DNA from: Vibrio jasicida CAIM 1864 = LMG 25398
GTDB taxonomy: Bacteria; Pseudomonadota; Gammaproteobacteria; Enterobacterales; Vibrionaceae
DNA length: 53,094 nt
Assembly: GCF_000400365.1 (NCBI RefSeq)
Contig: NZ_BAOG01000005.1
Location: forward strand, 1 to 53,094
Reading direction: 5' to 3'
The notes beneath the pieces are model-generated. The model was not told where the DNA came from. It made no database searches and saw only the letters and a list, made by a program, of their open reading frames with translations. Both the position numbers and the translations under genes were made by a program. Every line of letters begins with the position of its first letter. The stretch's first letter is position 1. Positions 26,225 to 34,747 of the stretch are shown here, piece by piece.

Positions 26225-26240
26225 AGCACGATGCGTGCCA
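26225..26240 (-). promoter_or_regulatory. Sigma-54 (-24/-12) promoter of qrr
   Basis: On the minus strand the element is TGGCACGCATCGTGCT, matching TGGCACG-N4-TTGCW with one mismatch and exact GG-to-GC spacing. It places the transcript start at 26214. Confidence 0.93.
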
Positions 26241-26300
26241 ACTTTTAAAACACCATTTTTTCTTCGATCCTGATGCATATTGATGATTTATTGAGCACAC

Positions 26301-26329
26301 ATTTTGCAAATCGCATTTGCAAAATGCAA
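26301..26329 (-). promoter_or_regulatory. LuxO binding sites upstream of qrr
   Basis: TTGCAAAATGCAA at 26317-26329 fits the LuxO consensus TTGCA-W3-TGCAA perfectly. A second, imperfect copy (TTGCAAATCGCAT, 26304-26316) abuts it. They lie about 90-115 nt before the RNA start, as at other qrr genes. Together they form a palindrome with arms ATTTTGCAAAT and ATTTGCAAAAT. More GCAAA repeats continue to 26342. Confidence 0.88.
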
Positions 26330-26475
26330 AAAACTGCAAAATATGCTACAGATAGCATTGCTACTAATCCCTTTATCAGCAATAGCCTCGTTGATGAGTA
26401 CACCCCTTTAAAATGAAAATCAGTCAAAAGCGGGAAGACACTGACTGTGTTTAAAGCACTATCAACGTTTAAGTA

Positions 26476-27834
26476 TTACCCGCCATAATGCTTTTGCTGA
26501 TACATCCGCTCATCTGCAATTTTCATCATTTGTTCTGGCGATGTCATGACAGGATCAAACATCGCGTAACCCATGCTAGTGCGCAGATAAATCAGTTCTC
26601 CGTCATAGATAACTGGTGTGGAGCACAATGCCGTTCTTAACTTTTTCAAAAGTGTTTGGATATTTTCTTCTGTTTTCGGGTTATGGACCACCACCAAAAA
26701 CTCGTCCCCGCCCATACGTGCGACAATATCAGAGCGACGCAAGCTGCTTTTGATTCGCTCTGCACAAGCAACAAGTACTTTGTCTCCAGCATCATGTCCA
26801 TGAGTGTCATTGATGTGCTTGAAATGATCTAAATCGATGTTCACAAGAGCGAAGCGATAACGTTTTTTATAACGCTTTGCGATTTCAAACTGATGCTTGT
26901 ACGACTGCATAAAGTAACGTCGATTTGGCAACTGAGTCAGCTCGTCATGCAGCGCACGGCTATCTGCCACAATGTACAAACGATAAATCACCATCAATGC
27001 GATGCTCATCGCTAGTACAATGGGATAACCGACGAGTCGTGCAATATGAAGTCGGTGCCAAGACACTTGTTTTTCCAACTCTCCGTTGGCATAGACCGTA
27101 ATACTCCAACCGCCATAAGGGAAATGCACTTGCTCTTTGGCATACACTTGGCCGTTTTCGCTCGTTTGACCAAAGAAAACATCGCCAAGTTCGCCACCAC
27201 TATCATAGCCACGAATCGTCATGTAATAACGATATGAAAACTCGATAACCCCCGTATCTCTCAGCAAACCGTCAAAGTCGATGACGGTACTGATCACGCC
27301 CCAATAATCATTGTTTATCGGTGGATCACGAAAGACAGGGACACGCACAATCAACCCTTTCCCACCTTGCACTAGCTCGATAGGGCCAGCGATAAAGATT
27401 TCTTCAATTTCCTTAGCTTTTTGAACTTGTACCCATTGTTCTGGCACAGTCCGATAATCCAAGCCAACCACGGCTTCATTCCCTTTTAAGGGAAAGATAT
27501 GGCTGACCACGTCGTTTTCTGCCATGCCAATCACTGTGATGTGCTTGCTTTTGTTTAGGATTCGATTGGCTGCAAGATTAAGCTTGCGCTCCTCATCTTT
27601 AGGCAGCAAAGTAATGAGTGTGGCAAGGGTGCTGGCTTTATAGATATCAGCCATAAGTTCCGCTTCCAAATTGGAACGGAGAATAGAAAGTTGTTCTTTG
27701 GCCTCAACTTGAACTCGCTCTTGGTAGAGGCTTTGCTGGTTCCGATGTAACAGCTCAATTACCCCAATACACAAGGCAAAAAAAGTGAGAAAGAACAATG
27801 CAAAATAGCCCTGCTTTCTGGGTGAATAGCGCAT
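26476..27834 (-). CDS. Membrane diguanylate cyclase with periplasmic CHASE-type sensor
   Basis: This is a 452-residue inner-membrane protein. TM1 is at about 12-30, a periplasmic sensory domain at about 31-270 resembles CHASE (GLDYRTVPEQW, VPVFRDPP), and TM2 at about 272-292 is AYPIVLAMSIALMVIYRLYIV-like. The GGDEF domain follows at about 300-452 with active site MGGDEF. The I-site RRSD lies five residues before it, so product inhibition should work. Being directly upstream of qrr on the same strand, it lies in a quorum-sensing/c-di-GMP neighbourhood, but the LuxO region separates the transcripts. Confidence 0.9.
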   Translation of the reverse strand: MRYSPRKQGYFALFFLTFFALCIGVIELLHRNQQSLYQERVQVEAKEQLSILRSNLEAELMADIYKASTLATLITLLPKDEERKLNLAANRILNKSKHITVIGMAENDVVSHIFPLKGNEAVVGLDYRTVPEQWVQVQKAKEIEEIFIAGPIELVQGGKGLIVRVPVFRDPPINNDYWGVISTVIDFDGLLRDTGVIEFSYRYYMTIRGYDSGGELGDVFFGQTSENGQVYAKEQVHFPYGGWSITVYANGELEKQVSWHRLHIARLVGYPIVLAMSIALMVIYRLYIVADSRALHDELTQLPNRRYFMQSYKHQFEIAKRYKKRYRFALVNIDLDHFKHINDTHGHDAGDKVLVACAERIKSSLRRSDIVARMGGDEFLVVVHNPKTEENIQTLLKKLRTALCSTPVIYDGELIYLRTSMGYAMFDPVMTSPEQMMKIADERMYQQKHYGG

Positions 27835-27974
27835 TTGTTCCTCACTATCTCGTCCTGACTACAACGAGACTTATTCATTATTGTTAAAATGCTTATTTAC
27901 CTTAAGAATAACCAATAGCTATCGTAAAGGTAATAAATATCGACCATTTTTATAAATGAGAAAGGTAAAGTGAG

Positions 27975-28583
27975 ATGCAAGTACAAGGTGATTTATTTAA
28001 AAGCTCATTTTGGCAAGAAGTAGCACAGGGCAGAATTTACTATGACCCTAACTTTCTCAGTAACTTAGAAGCTGATCGTTATTTCTCTAACCTTCGCTCT
28101 ACTCTCCCATGGCAACAAGAGCGCATCACCATGTTCGGCCGCTCAGTACTGCAACCTCGGTTACAAGCTTGGCATGGCGATGTTGCCTATACATATTCAG
28201 GGTTAACCATGTCGCCACACCCTTGGACACCGGATCTCAATGAGCTAAAAGCGCGCTGTGAAGCCATTGCCAAAGTTCAATTCAACTCGGTCTTAGCAAA
28301 CCTATATCGTCATGGACAGGACTCCATGGGATGGCACCAAGATAATGAGCCAGAGCTTGGAAGAAATCCGGTTATCGCTTCTGTAAACCTTGGCGAAACT
28401 CGACGCTTTTTACTGCGGAATTTACATTGTAAAACTCAGCTAGAGTATGAACTTAGCCATGGTGCCTTGTTAATTATGGCAGGAGAACTGCAGCATCATT
28501 GGAAACACGCGGTGCCCAAAACGGCAAAACCGAAAGGTGAGCGTATCAACCTGACCTTCCGCCATATCGTGACCAACTATTGA
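27975..28583 (+). CDS. alkB: AlkB-family Fe(II)/2-oxoglutarate DNA dioxygenase
   Basis: This 202-residue enzyme directly demethylates 1-methyladenine and 3-methylcytosine in DNA. The metal site is H and D of WHQDNEPELG together with the later His of HHWKHAV. The 2-oxoglutarate arginine is in RINLTFR. SVNLGETRRFLLR is the conserved core strand. The type is closest to AlkB homologues like human ALKBH2/3. It is a single gene with AGAAAGG before the ATG. The LexA or Ada control common elsewhere is not evident here. Confidence 0.92.
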   Translation: MQVQGDLFKSSFWQEVAQGRIYYDPNFLSNLEADRYFSNLRSTLPWQQERITMFGRSVLQPRLQAWHGDVAYTYSGLTMSPHPWTPDLNELKARCEAIAKVQFNSVLANLYRHGQDSMGWHQDNEPELGRNPVIASVNLGETRRFLLRNLHCKTQLEYELSHGALLIMAGELQHHWKHAVPKTAKPKGERINLTFRHIVTNY

Positions 28584-28652
28584 CTGAGGCATTACATAGC
28601 AAAGAAGCATTGATGCTAGGTTTGAATTCTGGGCTTTTTGTGGAATGTAATT

Positions 28653-29738
28653 ATGCGTATCAAACCTCTCAACTTAGCTATCTTGCTCTCTTGTTCGTTG
28701 GTCTTTAACGTTCAAGCCGATCAGGACTCACCCGTGTTGAGCTACCCTCAATCTGCACAGTTAATAAAAGATACGTTTGAGTCGCAGCTTTATTCCCTAC
28801 CAGCATTTAAAGAAGGCCACTTTGGGTTGCGCATGTACCGCCAAACTCTAGATGATAAATACCTTCCTGCGGTGTGGACAGACATGGCTCAAGTCGCCAG
28901 CCGTTTGAATCACTTTGCCAGTGATGTGAATACGCCAGAACAAATCATATTGTATTCAGAAGAACGCCTTGCCAATTACCATGACCAAGAAGACGAACGA
29001 GGCCAGCGCCGCTATACCGTGACCAAGCATCAACCTGAGTATTTTTATCTAGGGGTCGATTTGCTGGGTGCAATGGCAAGAGCTGACGAATACGGCCTTA
29101 AACACAAACACGATAAGACCTTAAGAAGCGTCATTCGACGTTATGATTTCACCAAATACGCGACCGATCCTGAAATGATCGAGGCATGGGCGGCGCAACT
29201 GGCCAATCAAGTTTATTGGCTACGCCAACTGGGTGAGCAAGATGTCGTCAATGACTTCACCAAAGCGTTTAAAAACACCTATCCAGATTCACAGGATAAG
29301 AAGTTGTCACCGCAGCAATACAGCAACAAAATCTACGGCATGACACACATTATTTTTGGTGATTCTCAGTACTATCAAAAACAGGTCAATGAGTCTGACC
29401 ATCAATGGATATACGATTACTTCCGCGACAATATCGATACGATTATCTTACGCTCTAAAGAAGATGTGATTGCCGAAGTGGGTATTACGTTTCTTCTTGC
29501 CGGGCTAGAGAATGACCCAGTCGTCGAGAAAACACGTCAAGCGATTCAAGGCTCAATCAATCTCGAACAAGGCATGATCCCATCGGTCGATGGCGGCTTC
29601 GACTTAAAATATGGAGAGCATAGAAATGTCTTGGCTATCATGTTATTGGACTGGAAGGGTGTTCACCAAGCTCCGACGGTTGCCAATCAGCCATTCGCTT
29701 TTCAATCGTTACCCTACGGGCTGGTTCCGAAATCGTAA
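28653..29738 (+). CDS. Exported DUF3541-like protein
   Basis: This 361-residue protein has a signal peptide ending near NVQA-DQD. The mature part is helical and rich in Tyr, Trp and His (GHFGLRMYRQ, VYWLRQLGEQD, YGMTHIIFGDSQYYQ, DGGFDLKYGEHRNVLAIMLLDW). This resembles DUF3541 and the alpha/alpha-barrel proteins. ATG 28653 is used; the earlier TTG at 28638 would put a short charged stretch before the signal peptide. The function is unknown. It is followed by the convergent regulator gene. Confidence 0.7.
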   Translation: MRIKPLNLAILLSCSLVFNVQADQDSPVLSYPQSAQLIKDTFESQLYSLPAFKEGHFGLRMYRQTLDDKYLPAVWTDMAQVASRLNHFASDVNTPEQIILYSEERLANYHDQEDERGQRRYTVTKHQPEYFYLGVDLLGAMARADEYGLKHKHDKTLRSVIRRYDFTKYATDPEMIEAWAAQLANQVYWLRQLGEQDVVNDFTKAFKNTYPDSQDKKLSPQQYSNKIYGMTHIIFGDSQYYQKQVNESDHQWIYDYFRDNIDTIILRSKEDVIAEVGITFLLAGLENDPVVEKTRQAIQGSINLEQGMIPSVDGGFDLKYGEHRNVLAIMLLDWKGVHQAPTVANQPFAFQSLPYGLVPKS

Positions 29739-29762
29739 TATGGTGCTATTTAAACAATAAGG

Positions 29763-30560
29763 TTAGACCTTCTGCTTTTTCTGTACTTGTTCATAACGGA
29801 CTAAACGAAAATCTTGATAGCCTTCCATCACACTGAGAATCATCGGGTTATCAAAAAACTGTTCACTGGTTCCAGCATAAAAGGTGACGCTGCGGCTATA
29901 ACAGCACTTTTCTAGGAAGCAGTCACTCATAAACTGCTTGAGGCTGCGGTCTCGAATCGGAAAATACACCATCAAACCTCGGCTGATCTCCGCGATATGA
30001 TTAAGTAATGCGGTTCGAATGGTTTTAGTGAGAAAGACCACACTGATAAGATAAATCGCCCCTTGCTTTAGCTCATACAATACATGACCAACCAACATCT
30101 TCTTATAGTAAAAGCAAAACACTTTAGGCTGGGTCAAACATAAGGCATCAAACGTATCTGTGACTGCATTGCCATTTTGCCTGAAATGAGAATCGAAAAT
30201 CAGCTGTTTGTCGTCCTCGTCCAGCTTATCAAAAGCAACATGACTGCGATGCGTGATTTCATAGTCATACACCGTATTCAGATTTTGGAAATTCACAGGA
30301 TGTTGCAGTGCTTTTTTGACACTTTTTAGCTCTTGTTCATCATAGTGATAAGGCTGCTGAAAGAAATGAGCAACCCCGAGGCGGCGCAATAGAGTGGGTT
30401 CAATCTTCCCCCTTTCCCACTGGCTCAATGTAGCTTGGTTTAAACTAGAAAAAACACGATGAGCGGAGGAGAGGAGTTCGGCCAACCCATCCTGCGAGTA
30501 GTTTGATTTTTTTCGGTAATGCTTCAATGCATTTGCAAAATGAAGACGATCGAACTTCAT
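29763..30560 (-). CDS. XRE-type HTH regulator with an unusual C-terminal domain
   Basis: This is a 265-residue protein. An HTH at about 8-65 (ALKHYRKKSNYSQDGLAELL, LSQWERGKIEPTLLRRLGVA) is followed by a C-terminal part (about 100-265). The latter looks like a GNAT-type acetyltransferase fold (VFCFYYKKMLVGHVLYEL, AIYLISVVFLTKTIRTALLNHI). The acetyl-CoA motif Q/RxxGxG/A is not clear, so it may be inactive. It is divergent-adjacent to the GlgC-like gene on the same strand with 110 nt between them, and may act locally. The family is not one I can name. Confidence 0.7.
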   Translation of the reverse strand: MKFDRLHFANALKHYRKKSNYSQDGLAELLSSAHRVFSSLNQATLSQWERGKIEPTLLRRLGVAHFFQQPYHYDEQELKSVKKALQHPVNFQNLNTVYDYEITHRSHVAFDKLDEDDKQLIFDSHFRQNGNAVTDTFDALCLTQPKVFCFYYKKMLVGHVLYELKQGAIYLISVVFLTKTIRTALLNHIAEISRGLMVYFPIRDRSLKQFMSDCFLEKCCYSRSVTFYAGTSEQFFDNPMILSVMEGYQDFRLVRYEQVQKKQKV

Positions 30561-30670
30561 CCTCTCTCCTAGCCAACTGGGCTCAATATCAATGTGTTAT
30601 AAATCTTTTAATTAAAATAGATAAGATTTCAGTATTTCGTAAAATGAAAACACAATAAACCTTACCGGAC

Positions 30671-31945
30671 TTAAATCGTATTCGCTGTAACGTCTTCAGG
30701 GTAATTGTCATGCAGTGACGTCAGTGGTTGTTCAAAACCGACTCGACTGCCTTTGGGAATCACGACCAATCCCCCCTCCGTTACGAAAAACCGCTCACTG
30801 TCTTTCTCAAGTTTCTCACCAATGACTGTCCCTGGAGCGATATGGACATCCTCTTCAATAATGGCACGTGTAATGCGGCTGTTTGCTCCAATCTTACAGC
30901 GCGCCATCAATACCGCCTCATGCAACATGCTGTTTCTACCTAAATCACAATCAACCCCAATCACAGAGCGGATAGAGCACGCCCCTTCAATTCGGCAGCC
31001 TGAAGCGATATAGCTGTCTTTAATGCGAACTTTAATGCCTCCCGCATCATTACATAAGCTCGATCGCTGCGAGACGATTTCTTTACTAAGCAATGGCTCT
31101 GAACTTTTCTTTTGCGTATCATTTTGCTCAACCAACATCGCCATTTGCACCGACCAATAGTCATCAACACTATTCAAACCATGCCAATACAAAGGGGCTT
31201 GGTCTGAATCAACGGTTCCCAAATCGAATAGTGCCACTTTGACCTTCTGAACCAGTTTACCAATCACATCACAAGTTAAATCATGTCGTCCGTCTAAGTT
31301 TTTTGCATTGGTGAACAAGCCTTTGACTAAGGTCGCACGCTTAAGTACATAGTTCTCGGTAAGCACAAGAGAGATGCCTGGCTTATTTGGTATCTCTGCA
31401 GGTTGCTGTGGCTGGTGCTGAATGCTTGTTACTTGGTTTTGCTCATCCAGTTCCACAACATGATAAGCAGACGCTCGCTCGGTAGGAACTTGAGCTACAA
31501 CAAGCGTTAACTCAGACGCTTGGATTCTGTGGTATTGCAGCAATGAAGAAAGGTAGCGCCGATGAATTTGTTCTCCACCAACTAACAGTACATGCTCATC
31601 AGTCGGACGGTTAATGGCCTCTAGGTTTTGCAGCAAAGCATCGGTCCAATTGTACTGCAACGCAGACAAAAACTTATTATGGGGGTATGCCGGCTCAAGA
31701 ATGTCGATGTTCGCTTCGTACTTGCTCCAAGCACGCTTAATGTGTTCATTTAAAGCAGGGCAATGGAATCGACTTAAGACAAGATTACGCTTGATGCCAG
31801 ATTGAATTAGATTGCTCAACGCAAAGTCAATCAAACGATGGGCACCCGCGAATGGGGTAATAGATTTACAGCACGTTCCTGAGAGCGGCTCTAACCCACC
31901 ACTCTCCTTATCGGCTAACACGATCGATACTACTTTTGACGTCAT
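30671..31945 (-). CDS. GlgC-like protein, probably catalytically inactive
   Basis: This 424-residue protein has the overall plan of glucose-1-phosphate adenylyltransferase: an N-terminal nucleotidyltransferase (about 1-270) and a left-handed beta-helix (about 290-390). LIDFALSNLIQSGI is intact. The key motifs are not. The glycine-rich nucleotide loop reads LADKESGGLEPL where GlgC has LAGG-GxRL. GTADA reads NWTDA. The catalytic Asp region LAGDHIY reads LVGGEQIH. The sugar-1-phosphate Lys of EKP reads HQP. It is therefore probably a regulatory partner like GlgD or the plant large subunit, or has a new role. AAGGAAG precedes the ATG. Confidence 0.75.
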   Translation of the reverse strand: MTSKVVSIVLADKESGGLEPLSGTCCKSITPFAGAHRLIDFALSNLIQSGIKRNLVLSRFHCPALNEHIKRAWSKYEANIDILEPAYPHNKFLSALQYNWTDALLQNLEAINRPTDEHVLLVGGEQIHRRYLSSLLQYHRIQASELTLVVAQVPTERASAYHVVELDEQNQVTSIQHQPQQPAEIPNKPGISLVLTENYVLKRATLVKGLFTNAKNLDGRHDLTCDVIGKLVQKVKVALFDLGTVDSDQAPLYWHGLNSVDDYWSVQMAMLVEQNDTQKKSSEPLLSKEIVSQRSSLCNDAGGIKVRIKDSYIASGCRIEGACSIRSVIGVDCDLGRNSMLHEAVLMARCKIGANSRITRAIIEEDVHIAPGTVIGEKLEKDSERFFVTEGGLVVIPKGSRVGFEQPLTSLHDNYPEDVTANTI

Positions 31946-32101
31946 GTTTCACTTCCTTGTCTTATTTATAGTTTAGAAAGTAAACGTAAACCGTACGGCA
32001 GTACTATTCAATATTGGGGGCAATGTGCTCAAAAAATAATATTACAGAGCAATGTTCTCTTAAATATTTAAGCAATCTCTCATTCAAGCGTTTTATAAAC
32101 A

Positions 32102-32126
32102 AAAACCCGCTATGGAAGCGGGTTTT
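32102..32126. terminator. Terminator of nupC
   Basis: AAAACCCGC, loop of 7, GCGGGTTTT lies 27 nt after the nupC stop. T-runs exist in both directions, so it could also block read-through toward nupC. Confidence 0.8.
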
Positions 32127-32152
32127 GATTTATTTTTATGTGCGGGCATCCC

Positions 32153-33361
32153 TTAAAGAGAAATAAAGATACCGGCTAAACAAGCGCTCATTAGGTTTGC
32201 TAGGGTACCTGCTGCTACCGCTTTCAGTCCCATATTTGCTACGTCTTTACGACGCTCTGGTGCCATCACACCAATTGAACCAAGTTGAATCGCAATCGAA
32301 CCGATGTTGGCAAAGCCACACAAAGCAAAAGTAATGATAATTTGCGTGTGCTCAGTCAGTGTCGCTTTATGTTGTACGAAGTCGATAAATGCGACGAATT
32401 CGTTCATTACGATTTTCTGACCGATATAAGAGCCCGCTGCAAGTACTTCGTGGCCCGGAACGCCAATCAACCATGCTAGAGGTGCAAATAGGTAACCGAA
32501 AATAGCCTGTAGCGTGATGCCAGCAAAACCGAACATTTCACCTAAGTTTTCTAAACCCGTGTTTACCATCGCAATCACACTCACGAAGGCAATAAGCATC
32601 GTACCGACCGCAACGGCAACTTTCATACCACCCATCGCACCGCTTGCTAGCGCATCGATTACGTTGCTTTCTTCTGATTTATCCAGCTCGATGTTGTTGT
32701 AATCACTTGGGGTTTGACGCTCAGGCACGATGATTTTTGCCATCAACAAGCTACCTGGTGCTGCCATGAAGCTTGCTGCGATTAGGTATTTCAACTCTAC
32801 ACCTAGACCTGCGTAACCACCCAAAACACTACCTGCGACTGACGCCATACCACCAGCCATTACCGCAAACAGCTCAGAGCGGGTCATGTTTTGTAGAAAT
32901 GGACGGATAAGAAGTGGTGATTCGCCTTGGGATAGGAAGATGTTACCTGTTGCAACCAATGATTCTGCTTTGCTGGTACCCAAAAACTTTTGGATAGCAC
33001 CGCCAATAAATTGAATCACTTTTTGCATGATACCCAAGTAGTAAAGGGCTGAGATAAGAGCGCTGAAGAAAATGATGATAGGAAGAACGCGGACAGCAAA
33101 GATAAAACCAGTAGAAGCAAGGTCACCAAAGAGGAATTTGATCCCTTCATCAGCAAAACTTAAAAGACCCGCAACGCCACTACTCAAACTGGCCAACGCA
33201 GCTTGCCCCCAAGGGAAGTAAAGCACTAGAGCAGCAAAACCCATTTGGAGCAACAAAGCACGAGATACGGTTTTCCAATTGATTGAAGAACGGCTCTCTG
33301 ACAGTAGGAACGCACAACCTAGTAGTGCAACAATACCAAATAAACTAAATAGAACACTCAT
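32153..33361 (-). CDS. nupC: NupC-family nucleoside:cation symporter
   Basis: This is a 402-residue inner-membrane protein with about 8-10 hydrophobic segments. The concentrative nucleoside transporter motifs GxxxFLSQGESPLL and SVLGGYA are clear, and VPGHEVLAAGSYIGQK is the substrate/Na+ region of the family. It imports nucleosides with Na+ or H+. It is a single gene. Its expression is probably controlled by a long leader (33371-33650) and by CRP/PurR/CytR-type regulators (see the leader and promoter entries). Confidence 0.92.
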   Translation of the reverse strand: MSVLFSLFGIVALLGCAFLLSESRSSINWKTVSRALLLQMGFAALVLYFPWGQAALASLSSGVAGLLSFADEGIKFLFGDLASTGFIFAVRVLPIIIFFSALISALYYLGIMQKVIQFIGGAIQKFLGTSKAESLVATGNIFLSQGESPLLIRPFLQNMTRSELFAVMAGGMASVAGSVLGGYAGLGVELKYLIAASFMAAPGSLLMAKIIVPERQTPSDYNNIELDKSEESNVIDALASGAMGGMKVAVAVGTMLIAFVSVIAMVNTGLENLGEMFGFAGITLQAIFGYLFAPLAWLIGVPGHEVLAAGSYIGQKIVMNEFVAFIDFVQHKATLTEHTQIIITFALCGFANIGSIAIQLGSIGVMAPERRKDVANMGLKAVAAGTLANLMSACLAGIFISL

Positions 33362-33370
33362 GAACCAGAC

Positions 33371-33487
33371 CTACTGAACGTTGAAAAAGAAAGAAACACC
33401 AAAGGAATTGGCAAAAGAAAGGGACAACGTGTCGAGTGACAAGGCACCCGTAGATCTAACATGGCGACAGAACGGATAGTTCGACAT
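33371..33487 (-). CDS. Candidate 38-codon upstream ORF in the nupC leader
   Basis: A frame from ATG 33487 to TAG ends 9 nt before the nupC ATG. It encodes a Phe/Ser-rich peptide ending SFGVSFFFNVQ. AAGG lies upstream of the ATG, rather far from it. The closeness of its stop to the nupC start would allow translational coupling, and its own translation could set nupC expression. No hydrophobic signal or known motif is seen. The evidence is only the frame, length and position. Confidence 0.3.
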   Translation of the reverse strand: MSNYPFCRHVRSTGALSLDTLSLSFANSFGVSFFFNVQ

Positions 33488-33489
33488 CT

Positions 33490-33650
33490 TATTTTTACCT
33501 TATACAAGCAATTGAACTTAGCTGGTCCGGTCCGTGGGGTCATTCACTGCTGGAGAGTATTCGACTCATCCCGCTCCATGTGACGGCTTGTATGGGTAAG
33601 GGTCCTGAACAACGAACCCTAATTCCCGCTTAAACGGGTCGCAAGTATAG
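33490..33650 (-). other. Structured nupC mRNA leader
   Basis: On the minus strand several hairpins follow each other: CCCG-TTTAAG-CGGG, TAGGGTTC with GGACCCTTA, and GAGT-CGAAT-ACTC. A GC-rich segment ends ACGGACCGGACC. The density of structure between the likely promoter and the ATG is unusual for this AT-rich genome. I do not recognise a known riboswitch class (it lacks the adenine, guanidine, cobalamin and GEMM signatures I can recall). Confidence 0.45.
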
Positions 33651-33666
33651 CCATCAAAACGAGAGT

Positions 33667-33698
33667 TTCATCACATTTATTTACGCAAACGTTCAAGC
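33667..33698 (-). promoter_or_regulatory. Possible CRP and PurR-type sites upstream of nupC
   Basis: On the minus strand AAATGTGAT is a full left CRP half-site with a poor right half. ACGCAAACG at 33683-33691 (plus strand) matches the left half of a PurR box. Both are single half-site matches judged by eye. Confidence 0.3.
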
Positions 33699-33922
33699 GT
33701 TCATTTTTTGCGCAAGAATGCCAATTTGTGTTCATACTTGTAGTGAAAATAGGGGTATTAAGAGGGGAACGCATGGTGAAACGGCCAAAAACGGACAATA
33801 AATGTTCAATCGAACACCAAAGTCCAAAAATGAGTAATTTTGCTCTCGCCAATCTATGGATTTTGGATATACAATTTGGAACGCTTCTTTCCGAAGCCTC
33901 TGTGTATTCAGAGCATCATGAT

Positions 33923-34006
33923 GCCGAGATGGTGAAATTGGTAGACACGCTAGCATGAGGTGCTAGTGCCTTAGGTGTGAGGGTTCGAGTCCCTCTCTCG
34001 GCACCA
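33923..34006 (+). tRNA. tRNA-Leu(GAG)
   Basis: The 84-base cloverleaf has acceptor arms GCCGAGA and TCTCGGC and an encoded CCA end. The D-arm is TGGTGAAATTGGTAGACACG and the T-arm is GAGGGTTCGAGTCCCTC. The anticodon loop ATGAGGT gives GAG, which reads CUC and CUU. A long variable arm (GTGCCTTAGGTGT) confirms a leucine tRNA. It is downstream of the nupC promoter region on the opposite strand. Confidence 0.97.
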
Positions 34007-34036
34007 TTATTCTTCCTATAAGAAATTTAGAGTGTA

Positions 34037-34648
34037 ATGCAAAGTTCTAAGCAGGCAAGACAATCCGCTGATGCTAACCAACTTCTAAGCGAGCTTGCAG
34101 TGCACGCCCTATTACACCTGCACTTCAAACTCCATGCGTCCTCGCGACCTATTCCCTTAAAAGAACGTAACGACTTACTGCAAAAATGGCTTAAGCCTAA
34201 GCTTAAAAGTAACCGCTACAAACTGATTAAAAAGCCGTTAAAGTCTCTGACTCAACAGGCCAAAGGGGAAAATGGCAACCTTGAAGCTTTGCTTGAACGC
34301 TGTGTGGGTGCGAATAAACCGAGCAATCCGCAACCTCACCTCGATAGTTACTTGCTACTGATTAACGAAGTAGAGAAAAAACTCGGTACGACCGTACTGC
34401 TCTCGCGTCCTGAAGATGTCGATTTATCACACGACCAGCATGGCTGCTTACTGTGTGTCCTCTCTGACAACTTAAACCAACATTTCGACGACAATAACGC
34501 CATGATCGCACCTATTTCGATGCTTTTCCGTGGCCCAATGAGTCAACGTTCATTGTTCTTAGGTAGCATTTATGCCAGCAACACCTTCAATTATGAAGTG
34601 CAATATCAAGACGAACAATTTGTACGTATCTCACTCGAGTTAGCGTAA
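34037..34648 (+). CDS. DUF2913-like protein
   Basis: This is a 203-residue cytosolic protein starting 31 nt after the tRNA-Leu. The basic first half (LKERNDLLQKWLKPKLKSNRYKLIKKPLKSL) and overall pattern fit DUF2913, a gammaproteobacterial family without known function. No signal or membrane segments are seen. It may be read from the tRNA promoter or from a weak one between. The closing terminator is at 34694-34720. Confidence 0.68.
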   Translation: MQSSKQARQSADANQLLSELAVHALLHLHFKLHASSRPIPLKERNDLLQKWLKPKLKSNRYKLIKKPLKSLTQQAKGENGNLEALLERCVGANKPSNPQPHLDSYLLLINEVEKKLGTTVLLSRPEDVDLSHDQHGCLLCVLSDNLNQHFDDNNAMIAPISMLFRGPMSQRSLFLGSIYASNTFNYEVQYQDEQFVRISLELA

Positions 34649-34693
34649 GTTTGATTGATATAAACATACCATTAACGTTGTAAGCCAAGTTCT

Positions 34694-34720
34694 AAAAGGC
34701 CGCGAATTTCGCGGCCTTTT
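34694..34720. terminator. Bidirectional terminator between the DUF2913 gene and tnaA
   Basis: AAAAGGCCGCGAA pairs with TTCGCGGCCTTTT as a 13-bp perfect stem. It serves the converging genes ending at 34648 and 34748. Confidence 0.92.
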
Positions 34721-34747
34721 GCTTATCGAAACATAACGTTTTCTCGA

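Noticed and set aside
26301..26329. Palindrome first read as an operator for the diguanylate cyclase gene or the RamB-like regulator
   Set aside because: The sites fit LuxO boxes and lie at the right distance upstream of the sigma-54 promoter of qrr, which explains them better.
33358..33543. 61-codon minus-strand frame in the nupC leader
   Set aside because: It overlaps the nupC start and has no ribosome site; the 38-codon frame in another phase is better placed, though also uncertain.
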